From assembly GCA_016721015.1 (NCBI GenBank), contig JADKJL010000001.1, forward strand, positions 124,001-188,000: a stretch of DNA of 64,000 nucleotides, read 5' to 3'. Below the pieces are notes generated by a model. The model was given only the letters and a program-made list of their open reading frames with translations, made no database searches and was not told where the DNA came from. Positions 1-8,071 of this stretch are shown piece after piece. The DNA comes from Lysobacterales bacterium (GTDB taxonomy: Bacteria; Pseudomonadota; Gammaproteobacteria; Xanthomonadales; Rhodanobacteraceae). The position numbers were made by a program, and so were the translations under genes. Position 1 is the stretch's first letter. Every line of letters starts with the position of its first letter.

Positions 1-2
1 TC

Positions 3-671
3 GACGACCTGACCACGTCTTCCATCCTGCAAGGGGTCGTCTTCACCTTTGCCTCGCTGATGCCGGTCATCGCCACTTCGGGCTTCCTGTTGATGTGCGG
101 AGAACGCCTGAACGAGGACCTGACCCGGCTGGCGACCATCGATCCGCTGACCGGCGTATTCAATCGGCGCACCATGACCGAACTCGCCAACAAGGAAATC
201 GCGGCAAGCAAGCGTCACGGCCGCGCGTTGTCCCTGCTGATCCTCGATATCGATCATTTCAAGCGCATCAATGACCAGTTTGGGCACGAGGTGGGTGATC
301 TTGCGCTTTGTCGCTTCGTCGGACTGGTGCGCGAGGTGATGCGCGAAACCGATACCCTGGCCCGCATCGGCGGCGAGGAGTTTGTGCTGATCCTGCCGGA
401 TACCAACGCCAGCGCCGCTTACACGATGGCCGAACGCATCCGAAAGCGGCTGGATGAAACGGACTTCCCGGTCAGCGGCTGGCCGGTTTCGCTGCGCGCA
501 TCAATTGGCGTTGGCACGCTCGGCCCGCAAATCAATCACCTCGAATCGCTGCTGCGTGCCACCGATCACGCGATGTACGACGCCAAGCGCGGTGGCCGCA
601 ACCGCGTGGTTGCGGCGACGAGTCAGCATGTCGCCCCGCTGGAAAACGAGGATTCGGCGCCCCAAACCTGA
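3..671 (+). CDS. GGDEF diguanylate cyclase, 5'-truncated by the window edge
   Basis: C-terminal part of a membrane-bound diguanylate cyclase, which makes cyclic di-GMP from two GTP. The frame is open to the left edge, so the true start lies upstream; 222 residues are visible. A hydrophobic segment (about residues 8-32) looks like the last membrane helix. The GGDEF domain follows, with DPLTGVFNRR, the metal-binding DIDHFKRIND and an active-site GGEEF variant at about residues 123-127. RETD lies five residues before GGEEF and matches the RxxD inhibitory I-site, so product inhibition is likely. The gene ends 2 bp before the stop of the convergent TerC-family gene, with no room for a separate terminator. 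What the missing N-terminus senses is unknown. Confidence 0.93.
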   Translation, partial: DDLTTSSILQGVVFTFASLMPVIATSGFLLMCGERLNEDLTRLATIDPLTGVFNRRTMTELANKEIAASKRHGRALSLLILDIDHFKRINDQFGHEVGDLALCRFVGLVREVMRETDTLARIGGEEFVLILPDTNASAAYTMAERIRKRLDETDFPVSGWPVSLRASIGVGTLGPQINHLESLLRATDHAMYDAKRGGRNRVVAATSQHVAPLENEDSAPQT

Positions 672-673
672 TT

Positions 674-1621
674 TCATTCCGGCTTGGCAATCAAGCGGCT
701 GGCTACCAGGGAACTGCCGATCAGCAAGGCAACCATGCCCAGCGAAATGCTGATGGGAACCTTGTAGACATCGACGATCAGCATCTTCACACCGATGAAC
801 GTCAACACGCCGGCGAGGCCATAATTGAGCAGGTGGAAGCGATCGGCCATGCCGGCGACGAGGAAGAACAAGGCGCGCAGCCCAAGTACCGCGAACACAT
901 TCGAAGTGAGCACGATGAAGGGATCCTCGGTGATCGCGAAGATCGCCGGGATCGAGTCGACGGCAAAGATCACGTCGGTCACGGCGAGCAGGACAATGAC
1001 CATGAACATGGGCGTAAACCAACGTACGCCGTCCTTGACCACGCTCAGCTTCGCCCCGCTGTACTCCTTGCTCAGGCGCAGATGGCCGCGCATCCAGCGC
1101 ATCAGCGGGTTGCTCTCGAAATCGGATTCGTCGTTGGGTGTGCGCACCATCTGGATGCCGGTGTAGACGAGAAAGGCACCAAACAGATAGAGAATCCAGT
1201 GATAGCGCTGGATCAAGGCCGCACCGACGAAGATCAGAATGGCGCGCAACAGGATCGCGCCCAAAATGCCGATCATCAACGCGTGCTTCTGCAACTCAGC
1301 ACTGACGCCGAAGCGCGAGAAAATCAGCATGAACACAAAGACGTTGTCGATGGCCAGCGCTTTTTCGACCACGTAGCCGGTAAGGAACTGCAAGGCGGTC
1401 TCATCGGCCGCTTCGGCACTGACGTGCCCGCGCAGCCACCACCACAAGCCGAGATTGAAGAGCATCGCCAGGGCGATCCAGGCGATGCTCCACAAGGCAG
1501 CCTCCTTGAACGCCACCTTGTGTGTACCGCCGGCGCGCAGCACCACGAAATCGATGATCAGGGCGACAACAACCACAAGGCCGAAGGCGACCCAGAGACC
1601 CGGTGTAGCGATGGTGTGCAT
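674..1621 (-). CDS. TerC/Alx-family integral membrane protein
   Basis: About 315 residues, with roughly nine hydrophobic segments. Family signatures include the acidic intramembrane motifs ALAIDNVFVF and TDVIFAVDSIPAIFAITEDP. TerC/Alx proteins are linked to manganese export and to metal loading of exported proteins. The ATG at 1621 is chosen because the protein begins with a normal membrane segment (MHTIATPGLWVAF) and has GGAG about 9 nt upstream. The frame stays open for 44 more codons, but those codons lie in a riboswitch leader (1693-1822), so the longer start is rejected. Control by Mn2+ through that leader is the likely regulation. Convergent with the GGDEF gene. Confidence 0.9.
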   Translation of the reverse strand: MHTIATPGLWVAFGLVVVVALIIDFVVLRAGGTHKVAFKEAALWSIAWIALAMLFNLGLWWWLRGHVSAEAADETALQFLTGYVVEKALAIDNVFVFMLIFSRFGVSAELQKHALMIGILGAILLRAILIFVGAALIQRYHWILYLFGAFLVYTGIQMVRTPNDESDFESNPLMRWMRGHLRLSKEYSGAKLSVVKDGVRWFTPMFMVIVLLAVTDVIFAVDSIPAIFAITEDPFIVLTSNVFAVLGLRALFFLVAGMADRFHLLNYGLAGVLTFIGVKMLIVDVYKVPISISLGMVALLIGSSLVASRLIAKPE

Positions 1622-1692
1622 TGCCTGAACTCCGCAAACGAGATGCCCCGCGCCGGGAAAGGGCGAATCGGGCCGCGGTGGATTCCGGGCAC

Positions 1693-1822
1693 AGCTTCGC
1701 CGTCGTTCGGCGAAGGTCTTGCTCGCAAATACCGGAAACGCATCGGTACTCACCTGCCGGACCGGGACCGGCGGGGCGGTCCGTGCTGACGATCACGGCA
1801 ACGGGAGAGCTACTCCCCTTCG
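1693..1822 (-). promoter_or_regulatory. yybP-ykoY family (Mn2+) riboswitch
   Basis: Read on the minus strand, the leader of the TerC-family gene starts with AAGGGGAGTAGCTCTCCCG (from about 1820). It continues through a GTCAGCACGG segment and CCGGTCCGGCAGGTGAGTAC, then GTTTCCGGTATTTGCGAGC, and ends with GCAAGACCTTCGCC, whose last bases pair with GGCGAAG to close a hairpin at 1695-1715. The GGGGAGTAG block and the GAGCAAGACCT(TCGCC) hairpin are hallmarks of the yybP-ykoY manganese riboswitch, commonly found upstream of Alx/TerC, MntP and P-type ATPase genes. About 70 nt separate it from the start codon. The expression platform is not resolved. Confidence 0.85.
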
Positions 1823-1863
1823 TTTACACCAGCGACTGTAACGGAATGCCTGCCGAAAGTCAT

Positions 1864-1912
1864 GGTGGGGAAAGCGGGAGTGGGGAGTGGAGAATCGGGA
1901 GTGGGGGAAAAG
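1864..1912 (+). repeat. G-rich heptamer array (GGGAGTG-like)
   Basis: Degenerate 7-bp repeats of the GGGAGTG/GGGGAGT type. This is one of several such arrays in the window (also 29602-29690 and 34017-34058). Multiple runs of three or more G separated by short loops give G-quadruplex potential on the + strand. It is the left member of a composite whose right member is the C-rich array at 2148-2245. Confidence 0.8.
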
Positions 1913-1936
1913 CGAAACGATTTTCGCCCCAGGCCC

Positions 1937-2004
1937 GTAGGAGCGCCTTCAGGCGCGAGGCTTGCGCCGGAAATCAACAACATCGCGCCTGAAGGCGCTC
2001 CTAC
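1937..2004. repeat. REP-like inverted repeat pair
   Basis: GTAGGAGCGCCTTCAGGCGC at about 1937 is matched by its reverse complement ending at 2004, with a 25-nt spacer. Each arm is also internally palindromic (GCGCCTTCAGGCGC). The same family recurs at 17226-17299, 32115-32406, 34091-34112, 34248-34319 and 50669 onward. No RAYT transposase is in the window. Confidence 0.85.
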
Positions 2005-2147
2005 GAATCGTGGGGAGCGGTGGCTAGGAAGTGGTGAGTGGAACCGCGGTAAGCAGTGAGCGGGCAAGGCAGTCCAGGAGGGCCTGACAATCTCGCAAGA
2101 CATGGTCAGACGTGTTGACAGCGTGTTGAAAGCCGCAATGCTCCTCC

Positions 2148-2245
2148 CGCTCACCGCTCACCGCTCACCGCTCACCGCTCACCGCTCACCGCTCACCGCT
2201 CACCGCTCACCGCTCATCGCTCATCGCTCATCGCTAACCGCTAAC
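2148..2245 (+). repeat. Fourteen-copy 7-bp tandem repeat (CGCTCAC family)
   Basis: Fourteen uninterrupted heptamers: nine CGCTCAC, then three CGCTCAT, then two CGCTAAC, ending about 30 bp before the start codon of the RlmI-like gene. The stepwise variants suggest expansion from one end. The reverse complement, GTGAGCG, occurs at 34169-34198. Copy number is likely to vary between strains. Confidence 0.95.
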
Positions 2246-2276
2246 CTGCTCAACCGGCATCGCTTATCATTCCGCG

Positions 2277-3461
2277 ATGAGCAACCATCCTCCCGGGCCG
2301 CTGCCCGTCGTACAGCTGAAGATCGAACGCCGCTCGAACCATCCCTGGATCTACCAGAAGATGGTCGAACGCCCCGAGCCGAAACCCAAACCCGGCAGCA
2401 TTGTCGAGATCGTCGACCGCAACGGCGAATACGCCGGGCGCGGCTTCTACAACGGCCATTCGCGGATCACCCTGCGCGTGCTCACGGCCGACGTCGAGGA
2501 ACAGGTCGACGAGGGATTCTTCGAGCGCAAGATCGCCGCGGCGGTCAGCCTGCGCCGTGATCTGCTCAAACTCGATGCAGTCACCGATGCCTACCGTCTG
2601 ATCCATTCCGAAGGTGACGGACTCTCGGGACTGGTTGTCGATCGCTTCGCCAATACCGTGGTCATCGAATTCTTTTCGGCCGGCATGTACAAGCAGCGCG
2701 ACGTGATTCGCCGCTGCCTGCTCGAACACTTTCCCGATGCTGCGATCTACGCCTACGCCGAATCGCATGTGCAGAAGCAGGAGAGTTTCGACTGCGCGGT
2801 GCCGCCGACGCCGGAGCCGACCGTCATCCACGAACACGGTGTCCAGTTCCACGCCGCGCCGGGCAGCAAACACAAGACCGGCTTCTTCGTCGATCAGCGC
2901 GACAACCGCAAGACCCTCGCCGAATTCTGCGCAGGCAAACGCGTCCTCGATCTGTGCTGCAACTCGGGCGGTTTCGGCATCACCGCGAAAACCATCGGTG
3001 GCGCCAGCGAAGTCGTCGGCGTCGATCTCGATGAGGGCATCCTCGAAATCGCCGAGAAAAATGCGTATCTGAACAAGGCCAAGATCCGCTTCGTGCAAGC
3101 CGACATCTTCCACTGGCTGCGCGATTTCCCGAACGACCGTACCGAGAAATTCGACGTGGTCATCCTCGATCCGGCCAAGATGACCCGCGATCGCGAGCAG
3201 GTGATCCCGGCGCTGAAGAAATACCTCGACATGAACAAGCTCGCGATGGGTGCGCTCAAGTCCGGCGGAATCCTGCTGACCTGTTCATGCACGGGCCTGG
3301 TCAGCGAAGAGCAGTTCCTCGACATGCTGCGCCGCGCGGCTTTCTACGCCGGGCGCACCGTGCAGGTACTCAAGATCACCGGTGCCGGAGCCGACCATCC
3401 GTGGCTCGCACACGTGCCGGAAAGCCGTTACCTCAAGGCGGTGTTCTGCCGGGTGGAATGA
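2277..3461 (+). CDS. rlmI: RlmI-like 23S rRNA (cytosine-C5) methyltransferase
   Basis: SAM-dependent rRNA methyltransferase of 394 residues, close in length and layout to E. coli RlmI (m5C1962 of 23S rRNA). An N-terminal PUA-type RNA-binding domain (about 10-85) has the family NHPWIY and GRGFYN patterns. The Rossmann domain follows, with SAM motif I VLDLCCNSGGFGI (about 223-235), acidic VVGVDLDE, VILDPAKMTRDRE in the DPPK position, and LLTCSCTGLVS near the C-terminus. The DPAK variant replaces the common DPPK. The ATG at 2277 begins immediately after the heptamer array, and no strong Shine-Dalgarno is visible. The family assignment is firm; the exact target base is inferred. Confidence 0.87.
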   Translation: MSNHPPGPLPVVQLKIERRSNHPWIYQKMVERPEPKPKPGSIVEIVDRNGEYAGRGFYNGHSRITLRVLTADVEEQVDEGFFERKIAAAVSLRRDLLKLDAVTDAYRLIHSEGDGLSGLVVDRFANTVVIEFFSAGMYKQRDVIRRCLLEHFPDAAIYAYAESHVQKQESFDCAVPPTPEPTVIHEHGVQFHAAPGSKHKTGFFVDQRDNRKTLAEFCAGKRVLDLCCNSGGFGITAKTIGGASEVVGVDLDEGILEIAEKNAYLNKAKIRFVQADIFHWLRDFPNDRTEKFDVVILDPAKMTRDREQVIPALKKYLDMNKLAMGALKSGGILLTCSCTGLVSEEQFLDMLRRAAFYAGRTVQVLKITGAGADHPWLAHVPESRYLKAVFCRVE

Positions 3462-3546
3462 AGCGCGGGACGATGCCCGTTCGCACAAAGCAGGAACATG
3501 TGCCTGCTAAACTCCGCCCTTGCTTGAACCCAGAAATCAGACCGCC

Positions 3547-4173
3547 ATGGCCAGCCCGCGCAAGTCTCCCGCCAAAACCAAGTCGCCCAAATCGCCCAAG
3601 GTTACTCGCGATCAGGCTGAAGACGCCGTCCGCATCCTGCTGCGCTGGGCAGGCGAGGATCCGGCGCGCGAAGGTTTGCTCGATACGCCGAAGCGCGTGG
3701 TCAACGCGTATGGCGACTGGTTTTCCGGCTACGCCATCGATCCGGCCGACTATCTGCGCCGCACGTTCGAAGAGGTCGCCGGTTACGACGAGATGATCGT
3801 GCTGCGCGACATCGAATTCGAGTCGTACTGCGAACACCACATGGCGCCGATCATTGGTCGCGCGCATATCGGTTACCTGCCGACCGACAAGGTGGTCGGC
3901 ATCAGCAAGCTTGCACGCGTTGTCGATGCATTCTCCCGGCGCTTCCAGGTGCAGGAGAAGCTCACTGCACAGATCGCCCATTGCATCGAGGATGTACTCA
4001 AGCCACGCGGTGTCGGCGTCGTCATCGATGCCGTGCACCAGTGCATGACCACACGCGGTGTGCACAAGCGTGGCGTGTCGATGATCACCAGCCAGATGCT
4101 GGGTGATTTCCGCGAGGATGCGCGCACGCGCGCCGAGTTCCTGCGCTTCATCAACATCCATTCGAAGTCGTGA
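3547..4173 (+). CDS. folE: GTP cyclohydrolase I
   Basis: Converts GTP to 7,8-dihydroneopterin triphosphate, the first step of tetrahydrofolate synthesis. The 208 residues include the zinc and active-site signatures YCEHHMAPIIGRAHIGYLP and QCMTTRGVHKRG, plus the GISKLARVVDAFSRRFQVQE helix that marks the type IA enzyme. The ATG at 3547 (MASPRKSP) is preferred over an in-frame TTG nine codons upstream. The N-terminus is a Lys/Pro/Ser-rich tail. The gene follows the RlmI-like gene by 85 bp on the same strand and may be co-transcribed. Confidence 0.95.
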   Translation: MASPRKSPAKTKSPKSPKVTRDQAEDAVRILLRWAGEDPAREGLLDTPKRVVNAYGDWFSGYAIDPADYLRRTFEEVAGYDEMIVLRDIEFESYCEHHMAPIIGRAHIGYLPTDKVVGISKLARVVDAFSRRFQVQEKLTAQIAHCIEDVLKPRGVGVVIDAVHQCMTTRGVHKRGVSMITSQMLGDFREDARTRAEFLRFINIHSKS

Positions 4174-4292
4174 CGGAACTTTCGCGTGCGCCGATGGCTC
4201 CGAGCAGACTTGCATCTGCCGGCGAGGACTCGCGGGCGTGATATGCCTTTCCCCCATCATGTCGTCGCTCGGCGGGTAACGATTCACGCGCC

Positions 4293-5615
4293 ATGACCCC
4301 TGAAGCCACCCACACTCCGGTGCGTCGCGCCGCTGTCATCTTCGTGTTCATCACGGTGATGCTCGACATGCTTGCCTTCGGCATCATCATCCCGGTGTTT
4401 CCGCACCTCGTGCAGCACATGACGGGTGGCGACATCGCCACGGCGGTGCGCTGGACCGGCATCATGGGCGCCTTGTTCGGCCTCATGCAATTCGTCTTTT
4501 CGCCGGTGCAAGGTGCGTTGTCGGATCGCTTCGGACGGCGCCCGGTCATCCTTGCCTCGAACCTCGCCCTCGGCCTCGACTTCATCCTGATGGCCTTGGC
4601 GCAGACCCTGCCGATCCTGTTCATCGGCCGCGTCATCTCGGGCATCGCCAGCGCCAGCATTTCGACTGCGAACGCCTATATCGCGGATGTCACGCCGAAG
4701 GAGAAGCGCGCCGGCGCCTACGGCTTGCTCGGCGCGGCCTTCGGCATCGGCTTCATCATCGGCCCGGCCCTTGGCGGATTCCTCGGCGGAATTTCAGTGC
4801 GTGCGCCGTTCTGGGTTGCTGCCGGCCTCGCCTTGCTTAACTTTACTTATGGAATGTTTATACTTCCGGAATCGCTGCCCGAGGAACGGCGCAGCGCCCG
4901 CTTCGATCTGAAGAACGCCAACCCGCTCGGCGCGCTGCGCATGCTGCGTCGCTATCCGCAGGTATTGGCACTTGCTGTGGTGTTTTTCCTGGTTGCGTTC
5001 GCCCAGTACTCGCTCAACTCGACCTTCGTGCTGTACACCGACTATCGCTACAACTGGGGCCCGCGGGAAGTCGGCTATGCGCTGGCCCTGGTCGGCGTGT
5101 GCAGTGGCATCGTGCAGGCCGGGCTGGTGCGCCGGCTGGTGCCGAAATTCGGTGAGCGACCCGTCATGCTGGCCGGCCTGCTGTTCGGCATGGCTGGATT
5201 TCTGACTCTGGGGTTCGCCGCCAACAGCACGATTTTTCTGCTCGGCATTCCGCTGCTCGCGCTGGCCGGTCTCGGCGGACCGACCACGCAATCGATCATC
5301 ACGCGCCAGGTCGATCCAAGCGAACAAGGACGACTGCAGGGAGCGATCACAAGTCTGTCGAGTCTGGCGACGATTTTCGGACCGATCGTGTTCAGTCAGA
5401 CCTTCGCCTATTTCATCAGCGAATCAGTACCGCTGCACCTGCCGGGGGCCGCCTTCCTGCTTTCGTCGATGCTCATCATGCTCGGTTTTGTGCTGGGTTG
5501 GCGCGCGACGATCGGACTGAAACCGCTTGCGCCAGAAGCACCGGCGCTGGCCGAGCCCGATCCACCCGACGGCGCAGAATTGCCCACCTTGATTGAAGCC
5601 GAATTCAAGTCGTGA
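4293..5615 (+). CDS. TetA-like MFS drug/H+ antiporter (DHA1 family)
   Basis: Major facilitator of 440 residues with about 12 membrane helices. Motif A (GALSDRFGRRPVI) follows helix 2. The antiporter motif is GAAFGIGFIIGPALGG in helix 5, and the N-terminal half (DMLAFGIIIPVFP) matches the TetA/TCR group. It probably exports small hydrophobic compounds in exchange for protons; the substrate cannot be read from sequence. A short AT-rich stretch at about 4838-4880 contrasts with the GC-rich surroundings but keeps the frame. Its stop overlaps the start of the DUF938 methyltransferase by 4 bp, so the two are translationally coupled. Confidence 0.9.
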   Translation: MTPEATHTPVRRAAVIFVFITVMLDMLAFGIIIPVFPHLVQHMTGGDIATAVRWTGIMGALFGLMQFVFSPVQGALSDRFGRRPVILASNLALGLDFILMALAQTLPILFIGRVISGIASASISTANAYIADVTPKEKRAGAYGLLGAAFGIGFIIGPALGGFLGGISVRAPFWVAAGLALLNFTYGMFILPESLPEERRSARFDLKNANPLGALRMLRRYPQVLALAVVFFLVAFAQYSLNSTFVLYTDYRYNWGPREVGYALALVGVCSGIVQAGLVRRLVPKFGERPVMLAGLLFGMAGFLTLGFAANSTIFLLGIPLLALAGLGGPTTQSIITRQVDPSEQGRLQGAITSLSSLATIFGPIVFSQTFAYFISESVPLHLPGAAFLLSSMLIMLGFVLGWRATIGLKPLAPEAPALAEPDPPDGAELPTLIEAEFKS

Positions 5616-6223
5616 GCGATTCCATTGAAAAGCCATTTTCACCTTCCTGCGAACGCAATCGCGAGCCGATTCTTGCAGCCCTGCGTGACGTGTTCGCCGA
5701 TCGCCGACGTGTGCTCGAAATCGGCAGCGGCACCGGCCAGCATGCGGTCCACTTCGCCGCCGCCATGCCACATCTCACCTGGCAGACCTCCGAGCGCAAC
5801 GAATATCTGGGTGGCGTGCAGAGCTGGCTCGACGACGCGGCACTGGCCAACACGCCGCCACCGATCGTGTTCGATGTCGGCCAGGATGACTGGCCGAAAA
5901 CAAAGTTCGACGCCGTGTTCACGGCCAATACGCTGCACATCATGGCTTGGGTAGAAGTCGAGCGCCTGTTTGCGCGACTGCCCGAGATCATGAACGATGA
6001 TTGCGTGGTTGCCGTGTATGGCCCATTCAATATCAATGGCAAGTACACCAGCGAGAGCAATGCCGCATTCGATTGCGCGCTGCACGAGCGCGGAGCACAT
6101 ATGGGCATCCGCGACCTGGCTGCGGTGGATTCACTGGCTGCGGCCGCCGGCCTGACGCGCATTGCCTTGCAGCCGATGCCGGCCAACAACTTTTGTGTGA
6201 TCTGGAAGCGACACGGCGCATAG
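5612..6223 (+). CDS. DUF938-family SAM-dependent methyltransferase
   Basis: Methyltransferase of 203 residues and unknown substrate. Motif I VLEIGSGTGQHAVHFA lies at about 34-49, followed by WQTSERN and FDVGQDDWP; FDAVFTANTLHIMAW fits motif IV. The layout (KPFSPSCERNREPIL at the N-terminus, GPFNINGKYTSESN in the C-terminal half) matches the DUF938 family. The start is GTG at 5612 inside a GTGA overlap with the MFS gene, which makes co-translation likely. A role in modifying the substrate of the adjacent exporter is possible but unproven. Confidence 0.86.
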   Translation: MSDSIEKPFSPSCERNREPILAALRDVFADRRRVLEIGSGTGQHAVHFAAAMPHLTWQTSERNEYLGGVQSWLDDAALANTPPPIVFDVGQDDWPKTKFDAVFTANTLHIMAWVEVERLFARLPEIMNDDCVVAVYGPFNINGKYTSESNAAFDCALHERGAHMGIRDLAAVDSLAAAAGLTRIALQPMPANNFCVIWKRHGA

Positions 6224-6238
6224 CCATCGCTCCATCGT

Positions 6239-6976
6239 TCATTGCCGCGGCAGATTCTCGCTGATGCATGCGGCCATCGCCTGACCGAATTCGATGTAGC
6301 TCGACTCGGAGGGATGAAAGCCGTCCGCGCAGAAGCTGCCCTCGCGCAAATCAAAGCTGACCGTTGCATGGAAGACGCCGGGATGCCCACGCAGCAATTC
6401 ACGGCTGACCGCATCCAGGGTTTCGCCACGAAGGCCAATCACGCGGCGCAAGGGTTCGGGGATCAGCGGAAACACGCGCAACGGCGGCAAGCCAGCCACG
6501 ACGATGACCGCGCCAGGCGAATGCCGATGCAAGGCGGCGACCAGGGCGCGCAGGTTTGCCCGCCAGGCGCGAATTGTCGACAACGCGGTAACGTCGTTGA
6601 CGCCGACCGAGACGACGATCGCATCGGCGGGACGCGGATCGATCGCCGGAATCAGCTCAGTCAGCACCTCGGCCGAAGTCGCTCCGCTGCGGCCATGCGC
6701 CTCCCACTCGACCGCAACATCCAGCGCATCGGCAAGCGCGCGTGCCGTGCATCCGACCAGGGCACGCTCGAGTGTCCCGGCACCCACACCGGCGATGATC
6801 GAGTCGCCAATCGCGAGCAGCCGCAGCGTCCGACCCGAACCCACCCGACCGGTCGTATCACCCAGCGCCCCCGCGAGACGCGGCCCCGTTCGGCGCAGGC
6901 GCAAGCCCTGCACGGCAACGAAGGGTAGCAGCGACCAGAACATGGCACTTCGCGCAGCCGTCATGATCCTTGTCAT
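6239..6976 (-). CDS. SGNH/GDSL-family hydrolase
   Basis: Esterase or lipase-like hydrolase of 245 residues. The block I nucleophile is in LLAIGDSIIAGVG (about 52-64), GRSGAT supplies the block II Gly, VSVGVNDVTAL supplies the block III Asn, and the catalytic Asp/His are in CADGFHPSE near the C-terminus. An N-terminal hydrophobic stretch (about 8-26) could be a membrane anchor or uncleaved signal. Convergent with the DUF938 methyltransferase. The substrate is unknown; thioesterase/arylesterase activity is typical of this subgroup. Confidence 0.88.
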   Translation of the reverse strand: MTRIMTAARSAMFWSLLPFVAVQGLRLRRTGPRLAGALGDTTGRVGSGRTLRLLAIGDSIIAGVGAGTLERALVGCTARALADALDVAVEWEAHGRSGATSAEVLTELIPAIDPRPADAIVVSVGVNDVTALSTIRAWRANLRALVAALHRHSPGAVIVVAGLPPLRVFPLIPEPLRRVIGLRGETLDAVSRELLRGHPGVFHATVSFDLREGSFCADGFHPSESSYIEFGQAMAACISENLPRQ

Positions 6977-7291
6977 CGCGTTGCAGCCTGTCGTCCGGCG
7001 CAGCCGCCACGGCTGAGTTCGCCGTCCGCGGGGAATTTGCGCGCCACGGCGCGGTGATGATTCATGCGAGCGGTCATGGGTTACGGATCATTCTGGTTGA
7101 CGCTGGCGTCACGCCGGTTTTTGACTTGGCGCGAATGTCCGTCATGCACGGGCAGTCATTCGATCGGGGCTCAACCCGTTGAATCCGCACATGCCGAGGA
7201 CATCCACGCGATGGCAGCGTTGCATTGAATCACGAAAGTTCGACACGCCGCGCGCAAGAATTCGGCGCATCTCCACAGCGGCAAGCATTGA
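6977..7291. other. Intergenic region between divergent genes; no gene seen
   Basis: About 315 bp between the divergently oriented SGNH hydrolase and the four-repeat membrane protein. It must hold both promoters, but no clear -35/-10 pair or operator stands out. A 70-codon open frame at 6970-7182 has no ribosome-binding site and no recognisable protein character. Confidence 0.6.
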
Positions 7292-8050
7292 ATGCACGAG
7301 GATCAGGACGCCCCGGCCAGCAAGGTGCCTGAAGTGACCGTGATGTTCTGGGTCATCAAGATCCTGGCGACCACGCTGGGCGAGACGGCGGGCGATGCCG
7401 TGTCGATGTCGCTCGATCTCGGCTATCTGATCGGCAGCGCGATCTTCGCCGCCGCGTTTGCGATGGCGGTGCTGGCGCAGATTTCGGCACGCGAGTTCCG
7501 ACCCTGGCTTTACTGGCTGACGATCATCGCCACGACCACGGTCGGCACGACGCTCGCCGACTACGCCACGCGCTCGCTTGGCATCGGCTATGCCGGTGGT
7601 TCGACCATCCTGCTGAGCTTGTTGCTCGCCTCGTTGTGGACCTGGTATCGCAACACGGGTTCGCTTGCGGTGGGTTCAGTCAGTTCACCGCGTACCGAGA
7701 TCTTCTACTGGGTGACGATCATGTTCTCGCAAACGCTCGGCACCGCGCTCGGCGACTGGACGGCCGATACCGCCGGGCTCGGTTTCGACGGAGGTGCCTT
7801 GATCTTCGGCGCGATGCTGGTTGCGATCGCGGCTACCCATCGATGGGCGCGCATCTCGCCGACGGCGCTGTTCTGGGCGGCTTTCATCCTGACCCGCCCG
7901 CTCGGCGCCGTGCTCGGCGACCTGCTCGACAAACCCGTCAGCGAAGGCGGTCTGGCGCTCAGCCGCTATTCGGCATCCCTGTCGATCCTGGTCGTGATTG
8001 TCCTGTTTGTCTTGTTCGTGCCGCAGCGTCCGGCGCGACTGGCGCATTGA
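7292..8050 (+). CDS. COG4705-type membrane protein with four internal repeats
   Basis: Integral membrane protein of 252 residues, about eight hydrophobic segments. The chain is built from four copies of a roughly 55-residue unit that begins with a T-L-G...GD helix: ATTLGETAGD (about 26), ATTTVGTTLAD (about 83), SQTLGTALGD (about 150) and TRPLGAVLGD (about 206). Each is followed by a glycine-rich second helix. This matches membrane proteins annotated as COG4705, whose function I cannot state. The acidic residue buried in three or four symmetric helices suggests a channel or transporter. Start at ATG 7292; a later start near MFWVIKIL is possible because no strong Shine-Dalgarno is present. Confidence 0.82.
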   Translation: MHEDQDAPASKVPEVTVMFWVIKILATTLGETAGDAVSMSLDLGYLIGSAIFAAAFAMAVLAQISAREFRPWLYWLTIIATTTVGTTLADYATRSLGIGYAGGSTILLSLLLASLWTWYRNTGSLAVGSVSSPRTEIFYWVTIMFSQTLGTALGDWTADTAGLGFDGGALIFGAMLVAIAATHRWARISPTALFWAAFILTRPLGAVLGDLLDKPVSEGGLALSRYSASLSILVVIVLFVLFVPQRPARLAH

Positions 8051-8071
8051 GGCGATCTGCGGTGCGATGCC

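Noticed and set aside
674..1753. Longer TerC start at 1753
   Set aside because: The extra 44 codons cover the 3' part of the riboswitch and encode an Arg/Pro-rich stretch unlike the family.
2148..2245. Possible CRISPR or iteron-type origin
   Set aside because: Seven-bp units are directly adjacent with no spacers; no rep gene, DnaA boxes or AT-rich zone next to them.
6970..7182. 70-codon ORF in the divergent gap
   Set aside because: No ribosome-binding site, overlaps the start of the SGNH hydrolase gene and has no protein-like pattern.
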